A stretch of DNA of 64,000 bases, from contig NZ_ATTM01000005.1 in assembly GCF_000419685.1 (NCBI RefSeq), positions 248,001 through 312,000 on the forward strand, read 5' to 3'. Shown here in pieces: positions 26,036 to 33,596 of the stretch; position 1 is the stretch's first letter; every line of letters starts with the position of its first letter. The translations under genes and the position numbers were made by a program. The notes beneath the pieces were generated by a model. That model had not been told where the DNA came from. It saw nothing but the letters and a program-made list of their open reading frames with translations, and made no database searches. Source of the DNA: Flavobacterium antarcticum DSM 19726 (GTDB lineage Bacteria > Bacteroidota > Bacteroidia > Flavobacteriales > Flavobacteriaceae).

Positions 26036-27052
26036 ATGGCAACAGTAATACCAAAACAGGCAGTAACGCAACTAAAAAAAGCATTAGATAATTTTAAAGT
26101 AATTGATGCGATCGAATTGTGTACAAACGAAGCACAAACACGCAAATTTTTAATTGAACCTTTTTTCGGACTACTAAATTATGTTTCCAATGATTTAATC
26201 CCTGAATATAATGCAGACTTCGGTGACAGAGTTAGTCAAAAAATTGATTATGCAATAATTTTAAATAAAAAAGATACATTACTTGTAGAAGCAAAGAAGT
26301 ATAATAGTAAGCTATCCGATAAAGAAGCTGGGCAGTTAAACGGTTATTTTAATAATACTAAAAATTCACGAATTGCTATTTTGACAAATGGTATAGAGTA
26401 TAAATTCTATTCTGATGTTGTTGAACCAAATATAATAGACAGCAATCCATTTTATGTGTTTAACTTGCTTACTTATGATGAAAATGATATTGAATCGTTA
26501 TTGCACTTTGATAAAAGATTTATAAAAATTATTGATATTATTAGTACGGCTCAAGAAGAAGTATTTATAAGAAGTTTTGAAACTTCAATATTTAATGAGT
26601 TAATTGCGCCGTCAAAAGATTTATTAAAAATTATTCACAAAAACATGAGTTTTAAATCAAAGTTTAATGAAGAGACTCAAGGTAAAATGATTAATTTAAT
26701 TAACTCTACTTTGTTGAAATCATTATATGAAAAAAAAGTACTTGAAGAGACAAAATCTAATTCTTTGGGAGTAATTACAACAGAATTTGAAATTCAAGCC
26801 TATCATACCATTAGAACGATGTTGATTCAAAATAAAAGAATTCCAAAAGAAAGAATTTCATATAAAGATTTTAAAAATTTTTTCAATATCAGTATTGACA
26901 ATTCTACTAAAAAAGTTATTTGTAAATTAGTTTTTAATGATACTAAAATGAAATTAATTATTGATAATAATGAATATATTTTAGAACATATTGATGATGT
27001 CATCAAGTACAAAAATGAATTAATTAATAGAACACTTGTTTTGATTGAATAA
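26036..27052 (+). CDS. Orphan HsdR-N-type restriction nuclease-like protein
   Basis: 338 residues. The N-terminal half looks like the type I restriction HsdR N-terminal / HSDR_N_2 fold: NEAQTRKFLIEPFFGLLNYV, then the PD-(D/E)XK residues Asp71, Glu85 and Lys87 in KIDYAIILNKKDTLLVEAKKY. It lacks the helicase part of HsdR and there is no hsdM or hsdS beside it. The C-terminal half (about 190-338) is not recognised. It sits alone in an AT-rich accessory stretch, ending in a strong terminator. A defence or mobile-element role is likely, but the activity is unproven. Confidence 0.7.
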   Translation: MATVIPKQAVTQLKKALDNFKVIDAIELCTNEAQTRKFLIEPFFGLLNYVSNDLIPEYNADFGDRVSQKIDYAIILNKKDTLLVEAKKYNSKLSDKEAGQLNGYFNNTKNSRIAILTNGIEYKFYSDVVEPNIIDSNPFYVFNLLTYDENDIESLLHFDKRFIKIIDIISTAQEEVFIRSFETSIFNELIAPSKDLLKIIHKNMSFKSKFNEETQGKMINLINSTLLKSLYEKKVLEETKSNSLGVITTEFEIQAYHTIRTMLIQNKRIPKERISYKDFKNFFNISIDNSTKKVICKLVFNDTKMKLIIDNNEYILEHIDDVIKYKNELINRTLVLIE

Positions 27053-27067
27053 ATTAAATCACGTTTC

Positions 27068-27108
27068 CAAAAAAAAAAGACGTTCCAACTTGGAACGTCT
27101 TTTTTTTT
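27068..27108. terminator. Strong intrinsic terminator
   Basis: AGACGTTCCA (27078-27087) pairs perfectly with TGGAACGTCT (27091-27100), preceded by ten A and followed by nine T. It ends the orphan nuclease unit. Confidence 0.9.
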
Positions 27109-27220
27109 AAGTAGCATCATACAATTAATTTCCAAAACCTTGGAATATGATGTATAGCTTTAGTCGATCACTAAATTTAAATCCATTTTTGTAATCGATT
27201 AACTAAAGTAATAAAAATAG

Positions 27221-27511
27221 GAGAGTTGGCAAGCAGGCATAAAAACATACGGAAGAACCAAAGGAAGACCGAACCGCAACGCTAAAGAAATACGTGAACA
27301 GTTCCAAAACCTTACTAATGATAATTTGGAGCTAATGAATAGCGATTTAAAAGTATTAGAACCAACGGAACTTATAAAGACATTAACTGATTTATCAAAA
27401 TTTGTTCTACGTAAGTTTAAAAGCTATTAATTATACAGATGCCAATAACAACAACCAATATATTTCCAAAGTTCAAATTGTTTTTACCAATCCCGATGAC
27501 AATGATAATTG
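27221..27511 (+). pseudogene. Relic of a phage-type packaging/terminase-small-like gene
   Basis: Reading from 27221 with no start codon, the frame gives GRTKGRPNRNAKEIREQFQ, then NLELMNSDLKVLEP and TLTDLSKFVLRKFKSY before a stop at about 27430. After a one-base shift it continues as YTDANNNNQYISKVQIVF and NPDDNDN to a stop near 27511. The pattern GRPKG(S/T)PN...EIRE...L.P.E..K....L.KF resembles a short protein common in Bacteroidota prophages near the terminase. The missing start and the frameshift show it is dead. Family naming is from memory and needs a search. Confidence 0.55.
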
Positions 27512-27850
27512 ATATAAAGACGGTTGATGGCTTAATAGAACTTATTGAATCAAATAAGTTGAAGGAAATAATTATTTTAGTTAAAAATGCTTTGAAGTTG
27601 CTTATTATTACTGTTGAGGTGGAAAATATTACTGAAAATTAAAATTCTTTTGGAGTGAGTACGTTAAGAGGCATATCAGTGATAAAATATTTTTTTATGG
27701 AATCCACTTGATAATAGAGAAGACAATTTTAATAAGATGCTAAAGTCGGAATCGTTCAAGAAAAAAATTGATAAAATCGAAGCGTATTATTAAGATTTAA
27801 AACAATTATACTACTTCAATAATACAGAAATCGTACAAATACTAAAATAA
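27512..27850 (+). pseudogene. Degraded coding remnants, unknown
   Basis: Short fragments in changing frames. A stretch from 27707 reads LDNREDNFNKMLKSESFKKK and IDKIEAYY, meets TAA at 27791, and goes on in the same frame as DLKQLYYFNNTEIVQILK to a stop near 27850. This looks like one former gene broken by a nonsense codon. A 67-residue open frame at 27439-27642 overlaps the relic upstream and is not convincing as a gene. The area has the look of decayed mobile DNA. Confidence 0.4.
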
Positions 27851-27852
27851 GC

Positions 27853-27895
27853 AATCCTTAAACAACTGATAAACAGAAAGTTTAAGGATTTTTTA
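27853..27895 (+). terminator. Intrinsic terminator beside the tRNA cluster
   Basis: AATCCTTAAAC (27853-27863) pairs with GTTTAAGGATT (27880-27890), followed by T. It lies just beyond the 3' end of tRNA-Leu and could end transcription of the relic region. Confidence 0.65.
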
Positions 27896-27897
27896 TG

Positions 27898-27980
27898 TGA
27901 CCACGGTGGGATTTGAACCCACACGCCCTTTCGAGCACCACCCCCTCAAGATGGCAAGTCTACCGTTTCTCCACGTGGCC
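27898..27980 (-). tRNA. tRNA-Leu (GAG)
   Basis: 83 nt on the minus strand. The acceptor stem GGCCACG/CGTGGTC (one G-T pair), T arm GTGGG-TTCAAAT-CCCAC and long variable arm are typical of Leu. The anticodon loop TTGAGGG carries GAG. CCA is not encoded. Confidence 0.92.
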
Positions 27981-28020
27981 CAAAAAAAGAAAGGTCATTC
28001 GAAAAACGAACGACCTTTTG

Positions 28021-28093
28021 TGACCCGACTGGGGCTCGAACCCAGGACCCCATCATTAAAAGTGATGTGCTCTACCAACTGAGCTATCGAGTC
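28021..28093 (-). tRNA. tRNA-Lys (TTT), copy 1
   Basis: 73 nt on the minus strand. The acceptor stem has one G-T pair, the T arm contains GGTTCGA, and the anticodon loop CTTTTAA carries TTT. Identical to the copy at 28123-28195, with 29 nt between them. Confidence 0.95.
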
Positions 28094-28122
28094 GATGCAT
28101 TCAAGAAAAATAAGTCAATTTG

Positions 28123-28195
28123 TGACCCGACTGGGGCTCGAACCCAGGACCCCATCATTAAAAGTGATGTGCTCTACCAACTGAGCTATCGAGTC
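28123..28195 (-). tRNA. tRNA-Lys (TTT), copy 2
   Basis: Identical in sequence to the tRNA-Lys at 28021-28093, forming a tandem duplicate, with tRNA-Leu downstream on the same strand. Probably one transcript Lys-Lys-Leu. Confidence 0.95.
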
Positions 28196-28323
28196 ATTTT
28201 TATTTCCTTGAATGCGGGTGCAAATATAAGGCCTTATTATTTATTTTTCAAAGCATTTTTGCTTTAAATTTGTCTTTTTTTTGGATTTAAACTTAACACA
28301 TTGTTATTTAAGACTTTATTTTG

Positions 28324-28842
28324 ATGAAAAAGATTTTGATACTTGGTTATATGGGTTCGGGAAAGTCAATTGTTGGAAAATTAGTGGCGGAACGATTGGG
28401 AATTTCATTCTATGATTTAGATCATTTCATTGAAAAACGTTTCGAAATGTCCATTTCAGAAATTTTTAAGCAGAAGGGTGAAATCTTCTTTAGAAAAATA
28501 GAACACGAGATTTTTAAAGAATTTCTTACAAAAGAGGAAACGTTCGTTTTGAGTTTAGGAGGAGGAACGCCTTGCTATGCAAATAATCACTTGTTACTTT
28601 CGGGTGAAAACGTATCTTCAGTGTACTTGAATGCATCAATTGGTACTTTGTGTGCGAGATTAATTGAAGAACGCCAGAACAGGCCTCTAATTGCTAATTT
28701 AGATGCCGATGAATTTAAGGAGTACATTGCCAAACATCTTTTTGACAGAAGTTATTTCTACAATCAGGCAAATTTCAAAATTTTTGTAAATGAAAAGTCA
28801 CCTGATTTGATTTCAACAGAAATTGTCAACCTGCTAACTTAA
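28324..28842 (+). CDS. aroK: Shikimate kinase
   Basis: 172 residues from the ATG at 28324; an in-frame TTG precedes it directly but ATG is preferred. Walker A GYMGSGKS, the shikimate-binding YDLDHFIEKRF (Asp) and FFRKIE (Arg), and GGGTP are all present, as is the lid region RNRP-like RQNRPLI. It phosphorylates shikimate in the aromatic amino acid pathway. It stands alone and its 3' end overlaps the convergent phosphoribosyltransferase by 9 nt. Confidence 0.93.
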   Translation: MKKILILGYMGSGKSIVGKLVAERLGISFYDLDHFIEKRFEMSISEIFKQKGEIFFRKIEHEIFKEFLTKEETFVLSLGGGTPCYANNHLLLSGENVSSVYLNASIGTLCARLIEERQNRPLIANLDADEFKEYIAKHLFDRSYFYNQANFKIFVNEKSPDLISTEIVNLLT

Positions 28843-29331
28843 GAAGGCGTGGTTGTTGTCTTTCTCAAAAACTACGGTCACGTGTTCAAATAAAGAGGTT
28901 GAAAGTGAAATGCCTTTAAAATCGGCTTTCACAGGATATTTCTTGTGGTTTCTGTCGACTAGAACTGCAGTTTTAAATTTTTTCAACGGTACATCTAGAA
29001 AATGACGGACACCGTAGACTAATGTTGTTCCCGAATTCAAAACATCGTCTACCAATATTAATCCTTTATTTTTATAAGTTTCTGCAGAAATGGAAGTTGT
29101 TATTGCTTCTGTGGGATTTTGCTTGTCAATAAACACTTCGCACAATAAAACTTTAATGGGCGTGATCGATTCTAATGTTTCTGCAATTTTTTCTGCAAAG
29201 AGATAGCCATTTTGAGCGATTCCGGCAATCACAATTTCTTCTTCATCTACAAACGTTTCATAGATTTGATAAGCAATTCGCTTGATTTTGTGTGCTATTT
29301 CTTGGTGGTTAAGAATAGTATTTTGACTCAT
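28834..29331 (-). CDS. PyrR-like phosphoribosyltransferase
   Basis: 165 residues. The PRPP-binding motif LILVDDVLNSGTTL is followed by VDRNHKKYPVKADFKGISLS, which resembles the C-terminal part of PyrR. Members bind PRPP and in some bacteria control pyrimidine operons or salvage uracil. No pyr gene is next to it, so its role is not set by context. The gene is intact and followed upstream by the S4 protein on the same strand. Confidence 0.8.
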   Translation of the reverse strand: MSQNTILNHQEIAHKIKRIAYQIYETFVDEEEIVIAGIAQNGYLFAEKIAETLESITPIKVLLCEVFIDKQNPTEAITTSISAETYKNKGLILVDDVLNSGTTLVYGVRHFLDVPLKKFKTAVLVDRNHKKYPVKADFKGISLSTSLFEHVTVVFEKDNNHAFLS

Positions 29332-29371
29332 GGAAATTTTTATTTGAGTGTAAATTTAAACAATTATAATT

Positions 29372-29758
29372 TTAAACTTCTTCATCGGTATCAAAATCAG
29401 TTGTGTAGTCGTCAATGTCACGACGGTCTTTTTTAGTTGGTCTACCTTCTCCATTTTTACGGTAATGTTCCTTAGCTAATTTCAGTAATTCTAAATGTTC
29501 AAAAGATTCTGTAGGCGTTTCATCTTTCCGATAGATATCTACTAATTTCGGTCCAACACGATTGGGAGGAATGTCTAAAACTGTGATTTTTCGAACAATT
29601 TGATCTTTACGAAAAGTCACTTTGTCCGTCGGAAAAACCTCCTTAGATGGCTTTGCAACTAGTCCGTTCACGGTAATGTGATTTTTTTTGCATGCTTCGG
29701 TAACCATGTTTCTGGTTTTGTAATATCTTACACACCATAAATATTTGTCAATTCTCAT
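29372..29758 (-). CDS. hslR: S4-domain RNA-binding heat shock protein (Hsp15-like)
   Basis: 128 residues. The N-terminal S4 domain reads MRIDKYLWCVRYYKTRNMV and ACKKNHITVNGLVAKPSKEV. The basic and acidic tail (KKDRRDIDDYTTDFDTDEEV) is normal for Hsp15. The protein rescues stalled 50S subunits carrying peptidyl-tRNA. It begins 40 nt upstream of the phosphoribosyltransferase gene on the same strand. Confidence 0.88.
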   Translation of the reverse strand: MRIDKYLWCVRYYKTRNMVTEACKKNHITVNGLVAKPSKEVFPTDKVTFRKDQIVRKITVLDIPPNRVGPKLVDIYRKDETPTESFEHLELLKLAKEHYRKNGEGRPTKKDRRDIDDYTTDFDTDEEV

Positions 29759-29837
29759 TTGTTTTGTAAAATCAGCGTTAAATTTTAGTTCAAAAATAAA
29801 TCAATATTGTATCTTGCGACGAAAATTTTTTATAATA

Positions 29838-30878
29838 ATGAACAAATTTAGGTTTTATTTTATCTTGCCTTTAGTAAGTATCGTTTTATTTTCTTGTAGT
29901 AAAGACGACGAGAAAGTGGCAGCGCCTCCAAGAGCATATACAGAACAGTATCCAGCGGATATTGAAGCTATTGAATCGTATTTAAAAACACACAGTTTTT
30001 CCGTAATAGAAGTCGACGGTAGAACGGATGTAAAAATCGACACTTTGATTGTTGGGAATGCCGAAGGTAAAGTTTCTATTTGGGACAATACTGAGTATCC
30101 TTTGCAATTTAAAATGGTAAAGAATGATATTCGTGCAACGAATTTTGTAGATGGTCGTGTTAAAGATCCTGTTGATTATAAAATGTACTATTTAATCCTT
30201 AATGAAGGTGGTGGTGCTTCTACAACTAGATTTGATTCCACTTACGTTAGTTACAGAGGCTGGAAGTTGAATGATAAACAATTTGACATTAATAACACAC
30301 CGTTTTGGGCTACATTTCCAAAAATATCTAGTGCAGAAGTTTCTGTAATTTCTGGTTTTAGACAATTTACTTCGCTTTTAAAAGCATCTGAAACAATCGA
30401 TGTAGGAGTAGATGGTTCTGTATCTTACAATAATTACGGAGTAGGTGTGGTGTTTTTGCCTTCAGGTTTAGCGTATTACAACACGCCACAAAATAATATT
30501 CCAATTTATTCACCTTTGGTTTTTACCGTTCGATTGCACAGTGTTCGTGAACGCGATCACGATCGTGATAGTGTTTTATCTAAATATGAAAATGGATCTG
30601 GTGTTGAGGATTTGTACACAGTCGATACAGACGGCGATAACATACCTGACTTTTTAGATATTGATGATGACAATGATGGCGTGAGAACCATTTTAGAAAC
30701 AAGATATACGTACGTTAATGCAGATGGCGTGACAATCACTGCTCAATATCCATTTAACGGTGCATTAGTAGATGATCCTTCAACACCTTACGACGACAGA
30801 AAAGGGATTCCAAGTTGTTCTGGAGATTTTGAAAGTCCAACTCGTGTAAGAAAACATTTGGACGCAAATTGTCAATAA
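29838..30878 (+). CDS. FKBP-type PPIase-like lipoprotein with Ca-binding motif
   Basis: 346 residues from the ATG at 29838. A longer in-frame reading from 29745 overlaps the S4 gene and lacks a signal peptide start. The lipoprotein signal ends in LFSC with SKDDEK following. The central region (GVVFLPSGLAYYNTPQNNIPIYSPLVFTVRL) matches the FKBP core. The C-terminal part has thrombospondin type 3-like aspartate repeats (TDGDNIPDFLDIDDDNDGV). It is probably a surface or periplasmic folding helper. Ends in a perfect terminator. Confidence 0.75.
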   Translation: MNKFRFYFILPLVSIVLFSCSKDDEKVAAPPRAYTEQYPADIEAIESYLKTHSFSVIEVDGRTDVKIDTLIVGNAEGKVSIWDNTEYPLQFKMVKNDIRATNFVDGRVKDPVDYKMYYLILNEGGGASTTRFDSTYVSYRGWKLNDKQFDINNTPFWATFPKISSAEVSVISGFRQFTSLLKASETIDVGVDGSVSYNNYGVGVVFLPSGLAYYNTPQNNIPIYSPLVFTVRLHSVRERDHDRDSVLSKYENGSGVEDLYTVDTDGDNIPDFLDIDDDNDGVRTILETRYTYVNADGVTITAQYPFNGALVDDPSTPYDDRKGIPSCSGDFESPTRVRKHLDANCQ

Positions 30879-30898
30879 TTCTGTAATATTAAGCAACA

Positions 30899-30933
30899 AA
30901 AAAATCCAGTACTTTCTAGTACTGGATTTTTTA
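30899..30933. terminator. Bidirectional terminator
   Basis: AAAATCCAGTACT (30901-30913) pairs perfectly over 13 bp with its complement at 30918-30930. It separates the lipoprotein gene from the convergent transketolase operon. Confidence 0.92.
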
Positions 30934-30949
30934 TTTCGTGAGATATTGA

Positions 30950-31903
30950 TTATTTTCTCTTCATCACTTTTTCTACAGCTGCAACAATTGCTTGATTGTT
31001 CAACTTGTATTTATCCATCAATTGGTCTGGAGTTCCAGATTCGCCAAAACTGTCGTTAACGGCAACAAACTCTTGTGGTGAAGGATTATTCAATGCTAAA
31101 ACTCGAGCAACGCTTTCACCCAAACCTCCCATTATATTATGTTCTTCCGCAGTAACTACACATTTTGTTTTTGCTAAAGACGCTAAAATGGCTTCCTCGT
31201 CCAACGGTTTAATAGTGTGAATGTTGATCACTTCTGCCGAAATTCCTTTCGCTTCTAACGCTTCTGCAGCAACTAATGCTTCCCAAACCAAATGTCCAGT
31301 AGCAATAATGGTAACGTCAGAACCTTCATTCAATAAAACAGCTTTTCCAATTTCGAATGTTCCGTTTTCAGGTGTGAAATTTGGAACAGACGGACGGCCA
31401 AAACGCAAGTAAACTGGGCCATGGTGATCAGCAATTGCCATCGTAGCTGCTTTCGTTTGATTGTAATCACACGTGTTGATTACTGTCATTCCTGGCAACA
31501 TTTTCATCAAACCGATGTCTTCTAAGATTTGGTGAGTTGCACCATCTTCTCCTAAAGTTAATCCTGCGTGAGAAGCACAGATTTTTACATTTTTATCTGA
31601 ATAAGCTACAGATTGACGGATTTGGTCGTACACTCTTCCTGTAGAAAAGTTAGCGAATGTTCCTGTAAACGGAATTTTCCCACCAATAGTCAAACCTGCT
31701 GCAATTCCAATCATGTTTGCTTCAGCAATTCCGATTTGGAAAAAACGTTCTGGATGATTTTTCTTAAAATCGTCCATTTTTAATGAACCAATTAAATCGG
31801 CACAAAGTGCAACTACATTTTCGTTAGTTTGACCTAATTCAGTTAATCCCGCTCCAAAACCTGAACGTGTATCTTTATTTCCTGTATTGATATGTTTTTT
31901 CAT
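30950..31903 (-). CDS. Transketolase C-terminal subunit
   Basis: 317 residues covering the pyrimidine-binding and C-terminal domains of transketolase: GFGAGLTELGQTNENVVALCADLIGS, RFFQIGIAEANMIGIAAGL with the catalytic Glu, and CASHAGLTLGEDGATHQ. Together with the separate N-terminal subunit it transfers two-carbon units in the pentose phosphate pathway. Its ATG overlaps the stop of the unknown gene upstream (ATGA), which links its translation to that gene. Confidence 0.9.
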   Translation of the reverse strand: MKKHINTGNKDTRSGFGAGLTELGQTNENVVALCADLIGSLKMDDFKKNHPERFFQIGIAEANMIGIAAGLTIGGKIPFTGTFANFSTGRVYDQIRQSVAYSDKNVKICASHAGLTLGEDGATHQILEDIGLMKMLPGMTVINTCDYNQTKAATMAIADHHGPVYLRFGRPSVPNFTPENGTFEIGKAVLLNEGSDVTIIATGHLVWEALVAAEALEAKGISAEVINIHTIKPLDEEAILASLAKTKCVVTAEEHNIMGGLGESVARVLALNNPSPQEFVAVNDSFGESGTPDQLMDKYKLNNQAIVAAVEKVMKRK

Positions 31904-32559
31904 TTTTGAATAATAAAATTAAAATTTATTGGCTGCATTTCCACCAAATTGTTACTGTGTTCAAACTTCAACTTTTTACCATCAAAGTATTTACTATTGA
32001 TTTTCTGTATTATTTTCGATTCATAACTTTTATCGATGCACTCTATAATCATTCCTACATCATCTGAAGAAAAACGGTTTTTTATATGTTTTGAACTTAA
32101 ACTTTGAATCGTAGTAATAGAAGATATCTTTTTCTTTCTTCTATTTTTATAAAAAGTAAATGTTTCAACATTAACTGAATCATTTAGTTTTTGTGAATTT
32201 CTATCGTAATGTCTTACACAATAAGAATTGTTTCTGGTTTTAGGATTTGTCATGGTAAATATCTCGTAATTCTTTAAATTACTAGAAATATCAAAACCTT
32301 TAAAACTTTTATCGTGAATTTCAAAACGGTAAATTTCACCTACTTCATAATCGGCCAAAATCACATTTATAATCTCTCCATTTTTCGCATAGACTGATAG
32401 CCTATAATTGTTTTCTATTGTGTCAGATAAAAAAAATTGTTGAAAATGATTGTTGTCTTTTCGCGATTCATAATTTGCAAACAAATTGAACTTATATGTT
32501 TTTTGGGCAAAGCCAAACTGCATCGTAAAAATCAGTAGCAGACAGATGTATTTCTTCAT
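31900..32559 (-). CDS. Secreted protein of unknown function inside the transketolase operon
   Basis: 219 residues with a signal peptide (about 1-18, ending GFAQ). The mature part is basic and rich in Asn, Lys and Ser, with no family I recognise. It sits between the two transketolase halves, 30 nt after the N-terminal gene and overlapping the C-terminal gene by 4 nt. Its sequence is more AT-rich than its neighbours. A periplasmic protein in a cytosolic-enzyme operon is odd, so it may be a recent insertion. Confidence 0.7.
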   Translation of the reverse strand: MKKYICLLLIFTMQFGFAQKTYKFNLFANYESRKDNNHFQQFFLSDTIENNYRLSVYAKNGEIINVILADYEVGEIYRFEIHDKSFKGFDISSNLKNYEIFTMTNPKTRNNSYCVRHYDRNSQKLNDSVNVETFTFYKNRRKKKISSITTIQSLSSKHIKNRFSSDDVGMIIECIDKSYESKIIQKINSKYFDGKKLKFEHSNNLVEMQPINFNFIIQK

Positions 32560-32589
32560 GAATATTGTACTACGTAAATAATTACTTAA

Positions 32590-33438
32590 TTAGTAATCTC
32601 CTAAAGTTTCAGCGTTTTGTTCAAAAGCTTTTGCCAATTGCTCGTCATTTGGCGCTTTTCCGTGCCAAGCGTGCGTGTACATCATGAAATCAACTCCGTT
32701 ACCCATTTCTGTATGTAACAAAATACAAACTGGTTTTCCTTTTCCTGTTTTGGCTTTAGCTTCATTCAATCCTGCAATTACTGCTTCAATGTCGTTTCCT
32801 TTTTCAATGTCTAAAACGTCCCAGCCGAATGCTTCGAATTTTGCACGAATGCTTCCCATTGGTAAAACTTCGTCTGTAGAACCGTCAATTTGCTTTCCGT
32901 TTAAATCAACTGTAGCGATAATGTTGTCCACTTTTTTAGCAGCAGCATACATAATTGCTTCCCAGTTTTGACCTTCTTGCAATTCACCGTCGCCCATTAA
33001 AGTATACACTAAATGGTTGTCGTTGTTTAATTTTTTGGCTTGAGCCGCACCAATAGAAACAGATAATCCTTGTCCTAGTGAACCAGAAGCAATTCTAACT
33101 CCAGGTAAACCTTCATGAGTTGTTGGGTGACCTTGCAAACGAGAATTTAACAAACGGAATGTCGCTAATTCTGCTACCGGAAAGTAACCGCTTCTTGCTA
33201 AAACACTGTAGAAAACAGGAGAAATGTGACCGTTAGAAAGAAAGAATAAATCTTCGTTCATTCCGTCCATGTCAAAGCCTTCTTTTCGGTCCATGATGTT
33301 TTGGTAAAGTGCTACTAAAAATTCGGTACAACCAAGAGAACCTCCGGGATGGCCTGAATTTACGGCGTGAACCATGCGAAGAATGTCTCTTCTTACTTGT
33401 GTACTTAAATCGACTAATTGTTGTGTGTTGGGTTTCAT
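32590..33438 (-). CDS. Transketolase N-terminal subunit
   Basis: 282 residues with the thiamine diphosphate-binding domain: VHAVNSGHPGGSLGCTEFLVALY, LSNGHISPVFYSVLARSGYF, GSLGQGLSVSIGAAQ and the ThDP motif MGDGELQEGQNWEA. It is the PP-domain half of a split transketolase. It is first in its operon, with the Pyr-domain half two genes downstream. The split form is common in Bacteroidota. Confidence 0.93.
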   Translation of the reverse strand: MKPNTQQLVDLSTQVRRDILRMVHAVNSGHPGGSLGCTEFLVALYQNIMDRKEGFDMDGMNEDLFFLSNGHISPVFYSVLARSGYFPVAELATFRLLNSRLQGHPTTHEGLPGVRIASGSLGQGLSVSIGAAQAKKLNNDNHLVYTLMGDGELQEGQNWEAIMYAAAKKVDNIIATVDLNGKQIDGSTDEVLPMGSIRAKFEAFGWDVLDIEKGNDIEAVIAGLNEAKAKTGKGKPVCILLHTEMGNGVDFMMYTHAWHGKAPNDEQLAKAFEQNAETLGDY

Positions 33439-33463
33439 TTTTTGTGTAAAAGTTAAACTGCTG

Positions 33464-33495
33464 CAAAGATAAACAGATAATTCGGTTTAAGGCAA
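33464..33495 (-). promoter_or_regulatory. Promoter of the transketolase operon
   Basis: On the minus strand, TTG (33495-33493), a 21-nt spacer and TATCTTTG (33471-33464) match the Bacteroidota promoter pattern, 25 nt upstream of the start codon at 33438. Confidence 0.5.
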
Positions 33496-33544
33496 TTTGA
33501 AAAAACAGAATTTCAAGAAGTTATGAAAAGTTTCCCACAAAAAA

Positions 33545-33574
33545 AATCCCCAAACTGTATTCAGTTTGAGGATT
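33545..33574 (-). terminator. Terminator after secA
   Basis: AATCCCCAAACTG (33545-33557) pairs with CAGTTTGAGGATT (33562-33574) with one mismatch. On the minus strand it is followed by a T run. It lies 22 nt past the secA stop. Confidence 0.8.
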
Positions 33575-33596
33575 TTAGAGATTTTAGAAAATGAAG

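Noticed and set aside
27439..27642. 67-residue open frame
   Set aside because: It overlaps the frameshifted phage-type relic in a different frame and shows no recognisable pattern or start context.
27897..28267. Open frames of 60-66 residues over the tRNA cluster
   Set aside because: They are translations of tRNA-Leu and tRNA-Lys genes on the other strand. The typical GLEPRTP-type peptide is a known tRNA artefact.
29745..29837. N-terminal extension of the FKBP-like lipoprotein
   Set aside because: It overlaps the divergent S4 gene start and would bury the lipoprotein signal, which begins at ATG 29838.
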